The notes: a model not told the origin generated them from the letters alone. A stretch of 64,000 nt of DNA from Streptomyces massasporeus (GCF_014648995.1 NZ_BMSE01000011.1:62001-126000); one strand, 5' to 3'; shown: positions 1-8,477, counted from the stretch's first letter. Translations and numbers: made by a program.

Positions 1-169
1 GGAGTTCCTCGGCGACGCCCGGGCCGACGGCGGCCGTCACCACGCCGTGGTGTTCGCCTGGGCGCCGGGGTTCGCGGCGTTCCTGCGCGAGACCTACGAG
101 GTGGTGCGGCCGGGCCGCGAGGAGGTCCATGTCGACGACTTCCTGGCGGGCGTGCTCGCCGGGGGCTGA
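1..169 (+). CDS. C-terminal fragment of unknown protein
   Basis: An open frame enters from the left edge and ends in TGA at 167-169, giving the last 55 residues of a protein. The fragment is acidic and ends in DDFLAGVLAGG. I recognise no family. The reading frame has the GC-rich third positions of real Streptomyces coding sequence, which is the reason for calling it a gene end. Nothing about function can be said without the missing N-terminal part. Confidence 0.55.
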   Translation, partial: EFLGDARADGGRHHAVVFAWAPGFAAFLRETYEVVRPGREEVHVDDFLAGVLAGG

Positions 170-183
170 ACCGCCGCCGGTTT

Positions 184-199
184 TGAGTAGGCGTACTCA
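184..199. promoter_or_regulatory. Perfect inverted repeat, candidate operator
   Basis: TGAGTA (184-189) and TACTCA (194-199) form a perfect 6-bp inverted repeat around GGCG, 53 bases before the start of the DUF2238 membrane protein gene. Its size and place suit a dimeric repressor site. The regulator is not identifiable from this window. Confidence 0.35.
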
Positions 200-252
200 T
201 GCCGAGGGCCCGCCCCCGACCGGACGATGGGCTGCCTCGAGAGGAGCCCGCC

Positions 253-1020
253 ATGTCCGCTGTGTCCGACGTACGTCCGGGTCCCCGGCCGTTGCTGCCC
301 GCCGCCCTCGCCTGGGGTGTGCTCGCGGTGCTGGCCCTGTCCGGGTGGAACCCGCACGACCGCATGACCTGGTTCCTGGAGGTCGTGTGGGTCGTCGTCG
401 GTCTGCCGCTGCTGGTGCTGACCCGGCGGCGCTTCCCGCTCACCGGTCTGTTGTGCTGCCTGCTGGCCGCCCACGCCGTGGTGCTGATGGTGGGCGGCCA
501 CTACACCTACGCCGAGGTGCCGCTCGGTGACCGGGTCCGGGACGTCTTCGGTCTGGATCGCAATCCCTATGACCGGTTCGGCCACCTGATGCAGGGCTTC
601 GTGCCGGCCGTGCTGGTGCGCGAGCTGCTGGTGCGCACCTCGCCGCTGCGCGGCAGCCGCTGGCTCGCTCCGCTGACCGTGTGCGCGTGTCTGGCCTTCA
701 GCGCCGTCTTCGAGATGCTCGAGTGGGCGGCCGCCGTGGCCGGAGGGCACGCGGCCGACGCCTTTCTGGCCACCCAGGGCGACGTGTGGGACACGCAGTG
801 GGACATGTTCTGCGCGCTGATCGGGGCCACCGCCTCGCTGCTGCTGCTCAGCCGGGTGCACGACCGGCAGCTGGCGGCGGTGCCGTCACTTCGACGTGTA
901 GCGGTGCCGGGTCCACAGCGGCAGGACGAACCAGCACAGCAGGTACCAGCCGACCACACCGGCGACCAGGTAGGGCACGAAACCGTCGTGCGTGGCCACG
1001 CGCAGGATGAGCAGCAGTGA
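253..1020 (+). CDS. YjdF/DUF2238 family membrane protein with C-terminal extension
   Basis: This is a 255-residue integral membrane protein. The ATG at 253 is chosen because GAGGAG lies just upstream and an earlier in-frame ATG at 199 has no such site. Several hydrophobic segments are visible, and the motif RNPYDRFGHLMQGF (around residue 105) is typical of the DUF2238 (YjdF) family, whose function is unknown. Family members usually stop near residue 205-215. Here the frame runs about 45 residues further as a charged, Gln-rich tail (ending GHAQDEQQ) that is antisense to the end of the neighbouring DUF6328 gene. That tail looks like read-through after loss of the original stop and may have no function. 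Confidence 0.8.
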   Translation: MSAVSDVRPGPRPLLPAALAWGVLAVLALSGWNPHDRMTWFLEVVWVVVGLPLLVLTRRRFPLTGLLCCLLAAHAVVLMVGGHYTYAEVPLGDRVRDVFGLDRNPYDRFGHLMQGFVPAVLVRELLVRTSPLRGSRWLAPLTVCACLAFSAVFEMLEWAAAVAGGHAADAFLATQGDVWDTQWDMFCALIGATASLLLLSRVHDRQLAAVPSLRRVAVPGPQRQDEPAQQVPADHTGDQVGHETVVRGHAQDEQQ

Positions 1021-1383
1021 GGCGGTCGTGGTGGCGAGCAGCAGCACGAGGCCGAGCAGGGTGAGCCGGGAGGCCAGCTGGACCGCCTGGGGTTTGACGC
1101 GCCGCCCGGCGACGATGCGGTGCAGGGCCACCGGCCCGATGAGCGCCCCGGTCGCGCAGGCACCGAGGACGACCGTCACGAGATAGATCGTCTGGTCGGT
1201 GCCGGAGAGGTCGTCGTACTTCTCGGTGAACACCACCGTGAGGAGGAAGCCGAAGAGGATCTGGACGCCCATCTGCGCCACGCGGACTTCCTGGATGAGC
1301 TCCTGCCACATCCGGTCCGCTCTCTCCTCCTCCGTCTCGTTGCGCCCCCGGCGCATGGCCCCGCCCTCTGCCGCGTCCGCCAC
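886..1383 (-). CDS. DUF6328-type membrane protein
   Basis: A 165-residue protein with a charged N-terminus (NETEEERADRMWQELIQEVR) followed by four hydrophobic segments, including MGVQILFGFLLTVVF and a Trp-rich last segment near WYLLCWFVLPLW. This arrangement matches the small actinobacterial DUF6328 membrane proteins of unknown role. The 3' end overlaps the convergent DUF2238 gene by 135 bp. A shorter start at the internal ATG (MRRGRNETEEE) is possible. Confidence 0.75.
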   Translation of the reverse strand: MADAAEGGAMRRGRNETEEERADRMWQELIQEVRVAQMGVQILFGFLLTVVFTEKYDDLSGTDQTIYLVTVVLGACATGALIGPVALHRIVAGRRVKPQAVQLASRLTLLGLVLLLATTTASLLLILRVATHDGFVPYLVAGVVGWYLLCWFVLPLWTRHRYTSK

Positions 1384-1535
1384 TGTTCCTCCCGGTGTGA
1401 GACCTGAGCCCTCCGCGTTCCCGGGTTCCCCGGAACGACTCGTCGTCCCGCGGGCCCCCCGGGAGCGGTTTGAGCGATCAGGGGACGGTTACACGGACGG
1501 CGCGAATGACGCAGAACCGAGGAGGTCGTGGACTC

Positions 1536-1883
1536 ATGTCCGGAACACAGCTCACCGTGACGCTCAGCGGCGGAGGCGCCGACGACGCGCGAGCGGTCGT
1601 CCGGGCCCTGGAAGGCACGTTCGGGTCGCCCGACGAGCTTCCCGCCGACGAGAACGCGACGGTCCACACGGCGACCTTCGACGGGGAGACGGACGCGCGT
1701 CCCGCCGGCGGCGACGGAGCGGGTTCCGGGCGGCTGTCCGCACCGGTGACCGTCACCGTGCAGGGCAGCCCGGAGGCCGTGCGGCGGGCGAGCGACACGC
1801 TCACCCGGGCCTTCACGGCACGCGACGACGGCGCCGCCTCCGGCGACCAGGAGCAGGAGAGGCAGCTGCTCCTGGAGCCGTGA
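1536..1883 (+). CDS. Small conserved-type hypothetical protein
   Basis: A 115-residue soluble, acidic protein beginning MSGTQLTVTLSGGG. The ATG at 1536 is preceded by GAGGAGGT at about 1519, a strong ribosome-binding site, so the longer frame from 1470 is rejected. The sequence reads like two beta-alpha units (VTVTLSGGG... and VTVTVQGSPEAVRRA), with a Gln/Glu-rich end. I recognise no functional family. It converges on the aldo/keto reductase gene with only 9 bases between stops. Confidence 0.65.
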   Translation: MSGTQLTVTLSGGGADDARAVVRALEGTFGSPDELPADENATVHTATFDGETDARPAGGDGAGSGRLSAPVTVTVQGSPEAVRRASDTLTRAFTARDDGAASGDQEQERQLLLEP

Positions 1884-1892
1884 GAGGCGGCC

Positions 1893-2876
1893 TCACCAGC
1901 GGGATTCGACCTGGTCCTTGATGCGCCGGTCGTACAGGTCGCGGATCGCCGTCAGCGTCTCGCCGGGCAGCTGCGGGAGGCGGGCGGCGTCCGCGTTGGC
2001 CCGGGCCTGTTCGGGTGAGCGCGCGCCGGGGATCACGGTCGTGACGCCGGGCTGCTCGACGATCCACCGCAGGGCCAGCTGGGCCGGGGTGTACCCCTCG
2101 GGGGCGAGCGCCGCGAACTCGGCGGCCGCCTCGACACCGGTGACGTAGTCGACGCCGGAGAAGGTCTCGCCCTGGTCGAAGGCCTCGCCGTGCCGGTTGT
2201 AGGTGCGGTGGTCGTTCTCCGGGAAGACCGTGTCCCGGGTGTACTTGCCCGACAGCAGGCCGGAGGCCAGCGGCACCCGGGCGATGATGCCCACGCCCGC
2301 CTGGCGCGCGGCCGGGAGCACCTCGCGCAGGGGCTTCATGCGGAACGGGTTCAGGATGATCTGCACGCTCGCGACGTGGGGCCGGGCGATGGCGGTCAGC
2401 GCCTCCTCGCAGGTCTCGACGCTGACGCCGTAGGCGGCGACGCGCTCCTCCTCGACGAGGGTGTCGAGCGCGTCGAACACCTCGTCCGTGGAGTAGACGG
2501 GCGTCGGCGGGCAGTGCAGCTGCACCAGGTCGATGCGGTCGACGCCGAGATTGCGCCGGGAGCGGTCGTTCCAGGCGCGGAAGTTGTCGAGCACGTAGTT
2601 ACCGGGGATCTGGTCGACCCGGCGGCCCATCTTCGTGGCGACCATGACGTGCAGGTCCGGGCGGCCGCTGAGGAACGCGGCGATGGTCTGCTCGCTGCGC
2701 CCGTCGCCGTAGACGTCGGCGGTGTCGAAGAAGGTCACCCCGGCTTCGGCCGCCGTCTCCAGTACCGTCAGGGCTTCCTTGTCGTCGACGTCTCCCCAGT
2801 CGGCCCCCAGCTGCCAGGTGCCCAGACCGATGACGGAGGCGTGCTGGTCCGACCTGTCGAATGTGCGCTCGTCCAT
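1893..2876 (-). CDS. Aldo/keto reductase
   Basis: A 327-residue NADPH-dependent aldo/keto reductase of the (beta/alpha)8-barrel type. Visible catalytic residues are Asp51 and Tyr56 in DTADVYG, the Lys in VATKMG and the His in VQLHCPP. The C-terminal nucleotide-binding stretch VIPGARSPEQARANADA is also present. The substrate is not predictable. The gene is divergent from the Tat-exported flavoenzyme gene, and a perfect 26-bp palindrome lies between them, so both may answer to one repressor. Confidence 0.9.
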   Translation of the reverse strand: MDERTFDRSDQHASVIGLGTWQLGADWGDVDDKEALTVLETAAEAGVTFFDTADVYGDGRSEQTIAAFLSGRPDLHVMVATKMGRRVDQIPGNYVLDNFRAWNDRSRRNLGVDRIDLVQLHCPPTPVYSTDEVFDALDTLVEEERVAAYGVSVETCEEALTAIARPHVASVQIILNPFRMKPLREVLPAARQAGVGIIARVPLASGLLSGKYTRDTVFPENDHRTYNRHGEAFDQGETFSGVDYVTGVEAAAEFAALAPEGYTPAQLALRWIVEQPGVTTVIPGARSPEQARANADAARLPQLPGETLTAIRDLYDRRIKDQVESRW

Positions 2877-2940
2877 GGGCGTCAGTCTGTCATCCGTCCC
2901 GGCGTCACGCGGAAGTGTCGATCCGGCTCGTCGAGCCCGC

Positions 2941-2966
2941 TCGATTCACTCGCACGAGTGAATCGA
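2941..2966. promoter_or_regulatory. 26-bp perfect palindrome in divergent promoter region
   Basis: TCGATTCACTCG (2941-2952) is repeated as its exact reverse complement at 2955-2966 with two bases between. It lies 65 bases before the start of the leftward aldo/keto reductase and 49 bases before the rightward flavoenzyme gene. Length, symmetry and position fit a TetR-type operator controlling both genes. No regulator gene is adjacent. Confidence 0.6.
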
Positions 2967-3014
2967 TGCGACAGGAACGCGTCACGTGTCAACCAGCCCC
3001 TAGCGTGACTCCAC

Positions 3015-4739
3015 GTGACCACTGGTGCAACGAACAACTACCCGTCGGCCGCCTCCCCTTGGACCCGCAGGGGCTTCCTCCGCACCGCCGCCGCACTGGC
3101 CGTGGTGCCCGGTCTGCCGGCGGATCCGGCGGTCGCCGCCGCGGAGTTGCCGGGCTTCCCGGCGGACGTCGCGCTGTACCGCTCGGCGTACCGGAACTGG
3201 GTCGGCGAGATCACCGCCGACGGCCTGTGGGCCTGTGCGCCGGGCAGCCCGGACGAGCTGGTCGACGTCGTCAACTGGGCGTGGCGGCACGGGTGGCGGG
3301 TGCGGGCCCGGGGTGCCTCGCACGGCTGGTCGCCCCTGACGGTCACGGAGGGGACGCCGTCCGGCGCGCCGGTCCTCCTCGTCGACACCGTGCCCCACCT
3401 CACCGGTCTGGCCCTGGACTCCCCCACCGCCGTGCGCGCCGGAACCGGCGTGACCATGGAGGCCCTGCTGACCTTCCTTGAGGAGCACGGTCTGGGCGTC
3501 ACGGCCGCCCCCGCTCCCGGAGTGCTGACCCTGGGCGGCGCCCTCGCCGTCGACGCCCACGGCACCGCCGTTCCCGCGCGGGGCGAGCGGCGGCGGCCCG
3601 GGCACACGTACGGCTCGCTCAGCAATCTGGTCCTGTCCCTGACGGCGGTCGTGTGGGACGCCCGGGCCGGCGCGTACGTACTGCGCACCTTCCACCGATA
3701 CGAGGCGGACTGCGCCGCGCTGCTGACCCACCTCGGACGGGCCCTGGTGACCGAGGTGGTGCTGCGGGTGGGTGCGAACACCGACCTCAGGTGCGTGAGC
3801 CGTACGGACATCCCGGCCGGGGAGCTGTTCGCCGCGCCAGGCTCGGGCGACGGGCGGACCTTCGCGAGCTACCTGGACGAGGCGGGGCGGGTCGAGGCGA
3901 TCTGGTTCGCCTTCACCGAGCACCCCTGGCTGAAGGTGTGGAGCGTCTCCCCCACCCGGCCGCTGACCTCGCGGAAGGTGACCCGGCCGTACAACTACCC
4001 GTTCTCGGACAACATCCCGGGACCGGTGGCGGAGCTGGTCGGCCGGATGACGTCGGACGCGGCCTGGTACCTGGCGCCGCTGCTCGGCACCGCCCAGTAC
4101 GAGGCCGCCGCGCTCGGGCTGGTGACGACGCTGTCCGCGGACCTGTGGGGGCCGTCCAAGAACACACTGCTGTATCTGAAGCCGAGCACGCTGAGGGTGC
4201 ACGCCAACGGCTACGCGGTCCTCACCTCGCGGGACCGGGTGCAGCGGGTCGTCTCCGAGTTCGCCGCGTTCTACCGGGAGCGGCTGACGGCCTACGCGGC
4301 CCGGGGCAGCTTCCCGGTCAACGGCTCGGTGGAGATCCGGGTGACCGGCCTGGACGACCCGGGTGACGCGAGGGTGGCCGGGGCCCGTCCGCCGCTGCTG
4401 TCGGCACTCCGGCCGCCCGCGGACCACCCCGGGTGGGACACGGCGGTGTGGCTGGACATCCTGACGCTGCCGGGCACGCCGGACGCGGAGGCGTTCCTGC
4501 GCGAGATCGAGCGGTTCCTGCTGCGCACCTTCGACGGCGGGTTCGCGCTGACCCGGGTCGAGTGGTCCAAGGGGTGGGCGTACACGGACGACGGGGTGTG
4601 GGACGACGAGGAGGTGCTGGACGACGTCGTCCCGGCGGCGGTCGGCCGGGACGCGTGGGGGGAGGCGGACGCGGCGCTGGACCGGCTCGATCCGCACCGC
4701 GTGTACGGCAACGCGTTCCTGGACCGCCTGTTCGGCTAG
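3015..4739 (+). CDS. Tat-exported FAD oxidoreductase, cholesterol-oxidase (type II)-like
   Basis: A 574-residue protein starting at GTG 3015. The N-terminus has a twin-arginine signal (WTRRGFLRTAAALAV) with a likely cleavage after AVAAA. The first half is a VAO-type FAD domain. RARGASHGWSPL places His103 where type II cholesterol oxidases carry the histidine that links FAD covalently. The second half resembles the cholesterol-oxidase substrate-binding domain. Such enzymes oxidise 3-beta-hydroxysterols and release peroxide outside the cell. The exact substrate is inferred. There is no good ribosome-binding site before the GTG, so translation may be leaderless. The palindrome at 2941-2966 probably regulates it together with the divergent reductase. 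Confidence 0.8.
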   Translation: MTTGATNNYPSAASPWTRRGFLRTAAALAVVPGLPADPAVAAAELPGFPADVALYRSAYRNWVGEITADGLWACAPGSPDELVDVVNWAWRHGWRVRARGASHGWSPLTVTEGTPSGAPVLLVDTVPHLTGLALDSPTAVRAGTGVTMEALLTFLEEHGLGVTAAPAPGVLTLGGALAVDAHGTAVPARGERRRPGHTYGSLSNLVLSLTAVVWDARAGAYVLRTFHRYEADCAALLTHLGRALVTEVVLRVGANTDLRCVSRTDIPAGELFAAPGSGDGRTFASYLDEAGRVEAIWFAFTEHPWLKVWSVSPTRPLTSRKVTRPYNYPFSDNIPGPVAELVGRMTSDAAWYLAPLLGTAQYEAAALGLVTTLSADLWGPSKNTLLYLKPSTLRVHANGYAVLTSRDRVQRVVSEFAAFYRERLTAYAARGSFPVNGSVEIRVTGLDDPGDARVAGARPPLLSALRPPADHPGWDTAVWLDILTLPGTPDAEAFLREIERFLLRTFDGGFALTRVEWSKGWAYTDDGVWDDEEVLDDVVPAAVGRDAWGEADAALDRLDPHRVYGNAFLDRLFG

Positions 4740-4751
4740 TGCGGACGCGCC

Positions 4752-4893
4752 CTAGGTGTATTGACCCAGAGCGTTGTTCACACGGCTGATCGGTGGGTGG
4801 CCGCCGAGTGCGGTGTGGCAGCGGTGGTGGTTGCAGGTGTGGAGGAAGTCTGTCAGGGCTGCGGTGCGTTCGTCGTTGCTGGTGCAGGGGCGC
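4752..4893 (-). mobile_element. IS481-type transposase C-terminal remnant
   Basis: The leftward frame ending at 4752 encodes about 45 residues with TNxxNHHRCHTALGG-like spacing and the ending PPISRVNNALGQYT. These are typical of the C-terminus of IS481/IS3-type DDE transposases common in Streptomyces. No catalytic core, N-terminal helix-turn-helix or terminal repeats remain. The remnant is read in the same frame as the tail of the decayed monooxygenase, producing an artificial chimera. Confidence 0.7.
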
Positions 4894-6160
4894 GAAGACG
4901 ACCCGCAGCGGCCGGTGAATAGCAATTCACCCAAGGTTCGGCGGGCTACTCCCGCGCGGCCGGCGACCGTGCGCGCACGGTTCGCGCGGCCCTTCGGCCC
5001 CAGCCGGCGCTTGAACCGCAGCAGTGGTTCCAGTCGCCCGGCCGCCCGGTCGAGCCGGTAGTACAGCTGGGGCGGGACGTAGGGCAGCAGGGGCGAGTGG
5101 CGCTGGCCGAGCAGGGCGAACATGCGCTCCGGGGGCAGGTGCATGTAGCGCGGCAGGTTCTCGTACCACTGGGCGCTGTAACGGGCCGCGCTCTGCACGG
5201 GCAGGAGGGCCGCCTTGCGTTCCCGCTCGTAGCGGGCGAGGGGCTGCGGGAGCTCGGGGTGCTGGCGCAGCGCGGCGGCCAGGGCCATCGCGTCCGCCAG
5301 GGCGAGCGTGGTGCCGGCGCCGATGGAGTAGTGGGTGGTGTGGGCGGCGTCGCCGAGCAGGACGACGGTGCCGTGGTGCCAGGTGTCGTTGGTGAGGGTG
5401 CGGAAGGTCTGCCACGGGGTGCCGCTGGGGCGGCCCAGCGGCACCGGGTGACCGTCCAGGACGTCCGCGAAGAGCTTCTCCAGCAGGGCGCGGCCGTCGG
5501 CCTCGCTCGCGCGGTCGAGACCGAGGCCGGCCCAGGTCTCGGGCGCGTATGCGACGACGCAGGTGCTGCGGTCGGGGCCGTAGCCGTAGCACCAGATCCG
5601 GCCGTGGGCTGTTTCCACGAAGGCGAAGGTGAAGGCGTCGAAGACCTGGTGGTGCCGAGCCAGACCAAGTGGTTGCGCCCGGGTGTGAGGCGGCTGCCGA
5701 AGTGCGTGGCGTGGCGGGTGCGCAGGGCACTGCGGACACCGTCGGCCGCCACGATCGGGTCGGCGCCGGAGGGCAGGTCACCGGCGGTGACCTCGCGCTC
5801 GTACTCCAGGCGTACGCCGAGGCCGCGGTCCCGGGCGGCGAGGATCTCCAGCAGCCCGGTGGCGGCCGATGCCGTGGCCCTGGTCGCCGCTGTGCCGGGT
5901 CGTCAGGTCCCGGACGTGGGCGACACCGTCGTTCCACCGGACCGAGTCGGCGTCGAGGACGTCCGCCGACTCGGGGCCCTGCTCGTGCAGCCGGTCGAGC
6001 AGATCGCGCCAGTACGTCACGTCCCAGCCGTAGGTGGAACCCTCCGGATCGCGTTCGTAGACGGTGACGTCGTGGGACGGGTCCTGCCGCTTGAGCAGGA
6101 TCGAGAGATACAGACCGGCGGGCCCGCCGCCGGCACAGGCGACCTGGACGCAACCCCTGA
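4894..6160 (-). pseudogene. Decayed FAD-dependent monooxygenase (salicylyl-CoA hydroxylase-like)
   Basis: The pieces of one flavoprotein monooxygenase occur in three frames. About 6149-5880 reads VQVACAGGGPAGLYLSILLK (the FAD-binding GxGxxG region) through DLTTRHSGDQGHGIGRHR. About 5880-5650 continues in another frame (PIVAADGVRSALRTRH). About 5650-4930 gives a third frame with GDAAHTTHYSIGAGTTLALADA, the second FAD motif. At least two frameshifts and a missing start (a stop lies just upstream of VQVACAG) show the gene is dead unless the sequence contains errors. The 3' end runs into the transposase remnant, so transposon activity probably contributed. It resembles the salicylyl-CoA 5-hydroxylase-type family. 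Confidence 0.75.
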
Positions 6161-6482
6161 GCCGTCACTTGCGAACGCAGAGCAGCGGGAGCCGGGCACC
6201 TTCGACCGGACCGCCGAATCGCGCCAGTTTCGCGGCGTGACGCGTACCACGGGCCTCGGAGCGCCCGGGCAGAAACATCCGCCACAGCACCCCTCGGGGG
6301 TGGAATTTCCCCTTCCGTACGGGTGCGCAGCCCCCTCAAGGCAAGATCATCTTCGTTCAACCTTGCACGACATAAGGGGAATTGCCCGGATCGCAGCCAA
6401 CCGGCTCGCGTGGATTTCTCCCGGTAGCGGGCGGGCCGATAGGCATGCGAGGTCATCAACCCGATCCACCCAGGAGGTCCGT
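6161..6482 (+). promoter_or_regulatory. Upstream region of the melanin operon
   Basis: This 322-base stretch has no credible gene. It separates the decayed monooxygenase from melC1 and presumably holds the mel promoter. A relatively AT-rich patch lies around 6340-6385 (CAAGATCATCTTCG to GACATAAGGGGAATTG). The only clear signal is the AGGAGGT ribosome-binding site at about 6472 ahead of melC1. Confidence 0.4.
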
Positions 6483-6851
6483 ATGCCGGAACTCAGCCGT
6501 CGCAGCGCGCTCACCGCCGCGGCCGTCCTCGCCACCGGCGCGGGGACGTTGTCAGCCGTCGTCCCGGCCTCGGCCGCCGGGCACCACGACTCCCCCGGGA
6601 GTTTCGACGAGGTCTACAAGGGCCGCCGGATACAGGGCCGTCCGGCCACCGGGTCCGGTCACCACGAGCACCACGGCGGGGGTTACGCGGTGTTCGTCGA
6701 CGGGGTCGAGCTGCACGTGATGCGCAACGCCGACGGCAGCTGGATCAGTGTCGTCAGCCACTACGACCCGGTGGCCACCCCGCGCGCCGCCGCCCGCGCC
6801 GCGGTGGACGAGCTGCAGGGCGCACCCCTGCTGCCCTTCCCCGCCAACTGA
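6483..6851 (+). CDS. melC1: Tyrosinase co-factor (copper chaperone) MelC1
   Basis: A 122-residue protein with a Tat-type leader (SRRSALTAAAVLATG, cleavage near ASAAG) followed by a His-rich segment with HHEHHGGGY. In the family, MelC1 binds apo-tyrosinase, delivers copper and carries it through the Tat pathway. YAVFVDGVELHVMRNADGSW and the ending LPFPAN are characteristic. A strong AGGAGGT site precedes the ATG. The tyrosinase gene starts 32 bases after its stop, forming the usual two-gene mel operon. Confidence 0.95.
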   Translation: MPELSRRSALTAAAVLATGAGTLSAVVPASAAGHHDSPGSFDEVYKGRRIQGRPATGSGHHEHHGGGYAVFVDGVELHVMRNADGSWISVVSHYDPVATPRAAARAAVDELQGAPLLPFPAN

Positions 6852-6883
6852 CCCGCACCGCAAGGCATCTGGAGCACCCGCAC

Positions 6884-7705
6884 ATGGCTGTCCGCAAGAA
6901 CCAGTCCACCCTGACCGCCGACGAGAAGCGGCGTTTCGTCGCCGCACTGCTGGAGCTGAAGCGCAGCGGCCGCTACGACGAGTTCGTCACGACGCACAAC
7001 GCGTTCATCGTCTCCGACACCGACAACGGCGAGCGGACCGGGCACCGCTCACCGTCCTTCCTGCCCTGGCACCGAAGATTCCTGCTGGAGTTCGAGCGGG
7101 CGCTGCAGTCGGTGGACGCGTCGGTGACACTGCCCTACTGGGACTGGACCGTGGACCGTACGCCGCGCGCCTCGCTGTGGGCGCCCGACTTCCTCGGGGG
7201 CACCGGGCGGGAGCGGGACGGCCGGGTGACGGACGGGCCGTTCTCCGCGTCCGGCGGGAACTGGCCGGTCAACGTGCGGGTCGACAGCCGTACGTTCCTG
7301 CGGCGCTCCCTCGGTTCCGGGACGCGCGAGCTGCCGACGCGGGCCGACGTCGAATCGGTGCTCGCGATGTCCACGTACGACATGGCGCCCTGGAACAGCG
7401 GCTCGGACGGCTTCCGCAACCACCTCGAAGGGTGGCGGGGCGTCAACCTGCACAACCGCGTCCATGTCTGGGTCGGCGGACAGATGGGCACCGGGGTGTC
7501 CCCCAACGACCCGGTGTTCTGGCTGCACCACGCCTACATAGACAAGCTGTGGGCCGAGTGGCAGCGCCGCCACCCCGGCTCCGGCTATCTGCCGGCCGCG
7601 GGCACCCCGAACGTGATCGACCTCAACGAGACGATGCGGCCGTGGCACGACATGAGCCCGGCGGACCTGCTGGACCACACACCGCACTACACGTTCGACG
7701 TCTGA
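6884..7705 (+). CDS. melC2: Tyrosinase MelC2
   Basis: A 273-residue type-3 copper monophenol monooxygenase that converts tyrosine to dopaquinone for melanin. All six copper ligands are visible: His38 (TTHNAF), His54 and His63 (GHRSPSFLPWHRRF) for CuA; His190, His194 (NLHNRVH) and His216 (FWLHHAYI) for CuB. It has no signal peptide of its own, as expected, since MelC1 carries it across the membrane. Length and sequence agree with Streptomyces MelC2 throughout, so it should be active. Confidence 0.97.
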   Translation: MAVRKNQSTLTADEKRRFVAALLELKRSGRYDEFVTTHNAFIVSDTDNGERTGHRSPSFLPWHRRFLLEFERALQSVDASVTLPYWDWTVDRTPRASLWAPDFLGGTGRERDGRVTDGPFSASGGNWPVNVRVDSRTFLRRSLGSGTRELPTRADVESVLAMSTYDMAPWNSGSDGFRNHLEGWRGVNLHNRVHVWVGGQMGTGVSPNDPVFWLHHAYIDKLWAEWQRRHPGSGYLPAAGTPNVIDLNETMRPWHDMSPADLLDHTPHYTFDV

Positions 7706-8419
7706 TCAGACGGTCGCACCCGTGCGGCACTCCGGGTGGCCCCAGCCGCTGTCGTTCTTGGCGATGGGCTCGCCGGCCGCGTAGGAGCGGCCGCAGAGGC
7801 ACCGGCCGGGGAACTTCGCCTTGATGGTGCGCGGGGAGCCCTTCCCGCCCGTGGTCCTGGCGCCGCGGGCGGCGCCGCCGCGCGGGCGGGACCGCGGGGC
7901 CTTGGCCGGGGTGTCCGGGGCGGGCGGCGGCTCGGGGGAGCCTAGGCCGCTGCCCGCGGCCTCCTGGACCGTGGCGGCCTGGCTGGCGGCGCGGTCGGCG
8001 AAATCGTTGAGCCGGTCGCCGTCGACCTGGTGGGCGGGAACGTAGCGGAACTCGACCGAGCGGCCGTCGAGGAGTTCGTCGATGCGCACGACGAGGTCCT
8101 GGTTGGCGACCGGCTTGCCGGCGGAGGTCTTCCAGCCGTTGCGCTTCCAGCCGGGCAGCCAGGTGGTGACGGCCTTCATGGCGTACTGCGAGTCCATCCG
8201 GATCTCGAGCGGCACGTCCGGCTCGGTCGCCGCCAGCAGGCGCTCCAGCGCGGTGAGTTCGGCGACGTTGTTGGTGGCCTTGCCGAGCGGCCCCGCCTCC
8301 CACCTCTGCGGCGTCTCGGAAGCGTCGGCGACGACCCAGGCCCAGCCGGCGGGTCCGGGATTTCCCTTCGAAGCCCCGTCGCACGCGGCCACTACACGTT
8401 CACGCATGCGCTCGATCAT
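7706..8419 (-). CDS. RNase H-family protein with C-terminal CxC/HxxC module
   Basis: A 237-residue protein. Residues 8-150 form a type 1 RNase H domain that cuts RNA in RNA-DNA hybrids. The metal-binding acids are Asp14 (ACDGASKGNPG), Glu54 (NNVAELTAL), Asp76 (RMDSQYAM) and Asp139, and His130 lies in the flexible loop (PAHQ). A Pro/Ala-rich linker (about 150-195) leads to a C-terminal segment with CLCGRSYAAGEPI and HPEC. That segment looks like a small zinc-binding module and is absent from plain RNase HI. The last base of its stop directly follows the convergent melC2 stop. Confidence 0.88.
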   Translation of the reverse strand: MIERMRERVVAACDGASKGNPGPAGWAWVVADASETPQRWEAGPLGKATNNVAELTALERLLAATEPDVPLEIRMDSQYAMKAVTTWLPGWKRNGWKTSAGKPVANQDLVVRIDELLDGRSVEFRYVPAHQVDGDRLNDFADRAASQAATVQEAAGSGLGSPEPPPAPDTPAKAPRSRPRGGAARGARTTGGKGSPRTIKAKFPGRCLCGRSYAAGEPIAKNDSGWGHPECRTGATV

Positions 8420-8477
8420 GCCATGACCGCGGGAATCGTCCGGCCGGGAGGTCCGGGGTGCCTGAACGGAGGCCCCC

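Noticed and set aside
94..861. Long leftward open frame opposite the DUF2238 gene
   Set aside because: His/Gln/Gly-rich shadow frame with no domain, fully antisense to a convincing membrane protein gene.
3000..4697. 565-residue leftward open frame opposite the flavoenzyme
   Set aside because: Arg/Pro/Gly-rich translation typical of antisense frames in GC-rich DNA; the plus-strand protein has clear motifs.
4752..5618. 288-residue protein from the monooxygenase/transposase chimera
   Set aside because: It fuses the tail of a frameshifted monooxygenase to an IS remnant and lacks the FAD-binding N-terminus; treated as pseudogene plus remnant.
5097..6482. 584-residue plus-strand frame leading into melC1
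   Set aside because: The part before 6483 is antisense to the decayed monooxygenase, and melC1 has its own ribosome-binding site and signal peptide.
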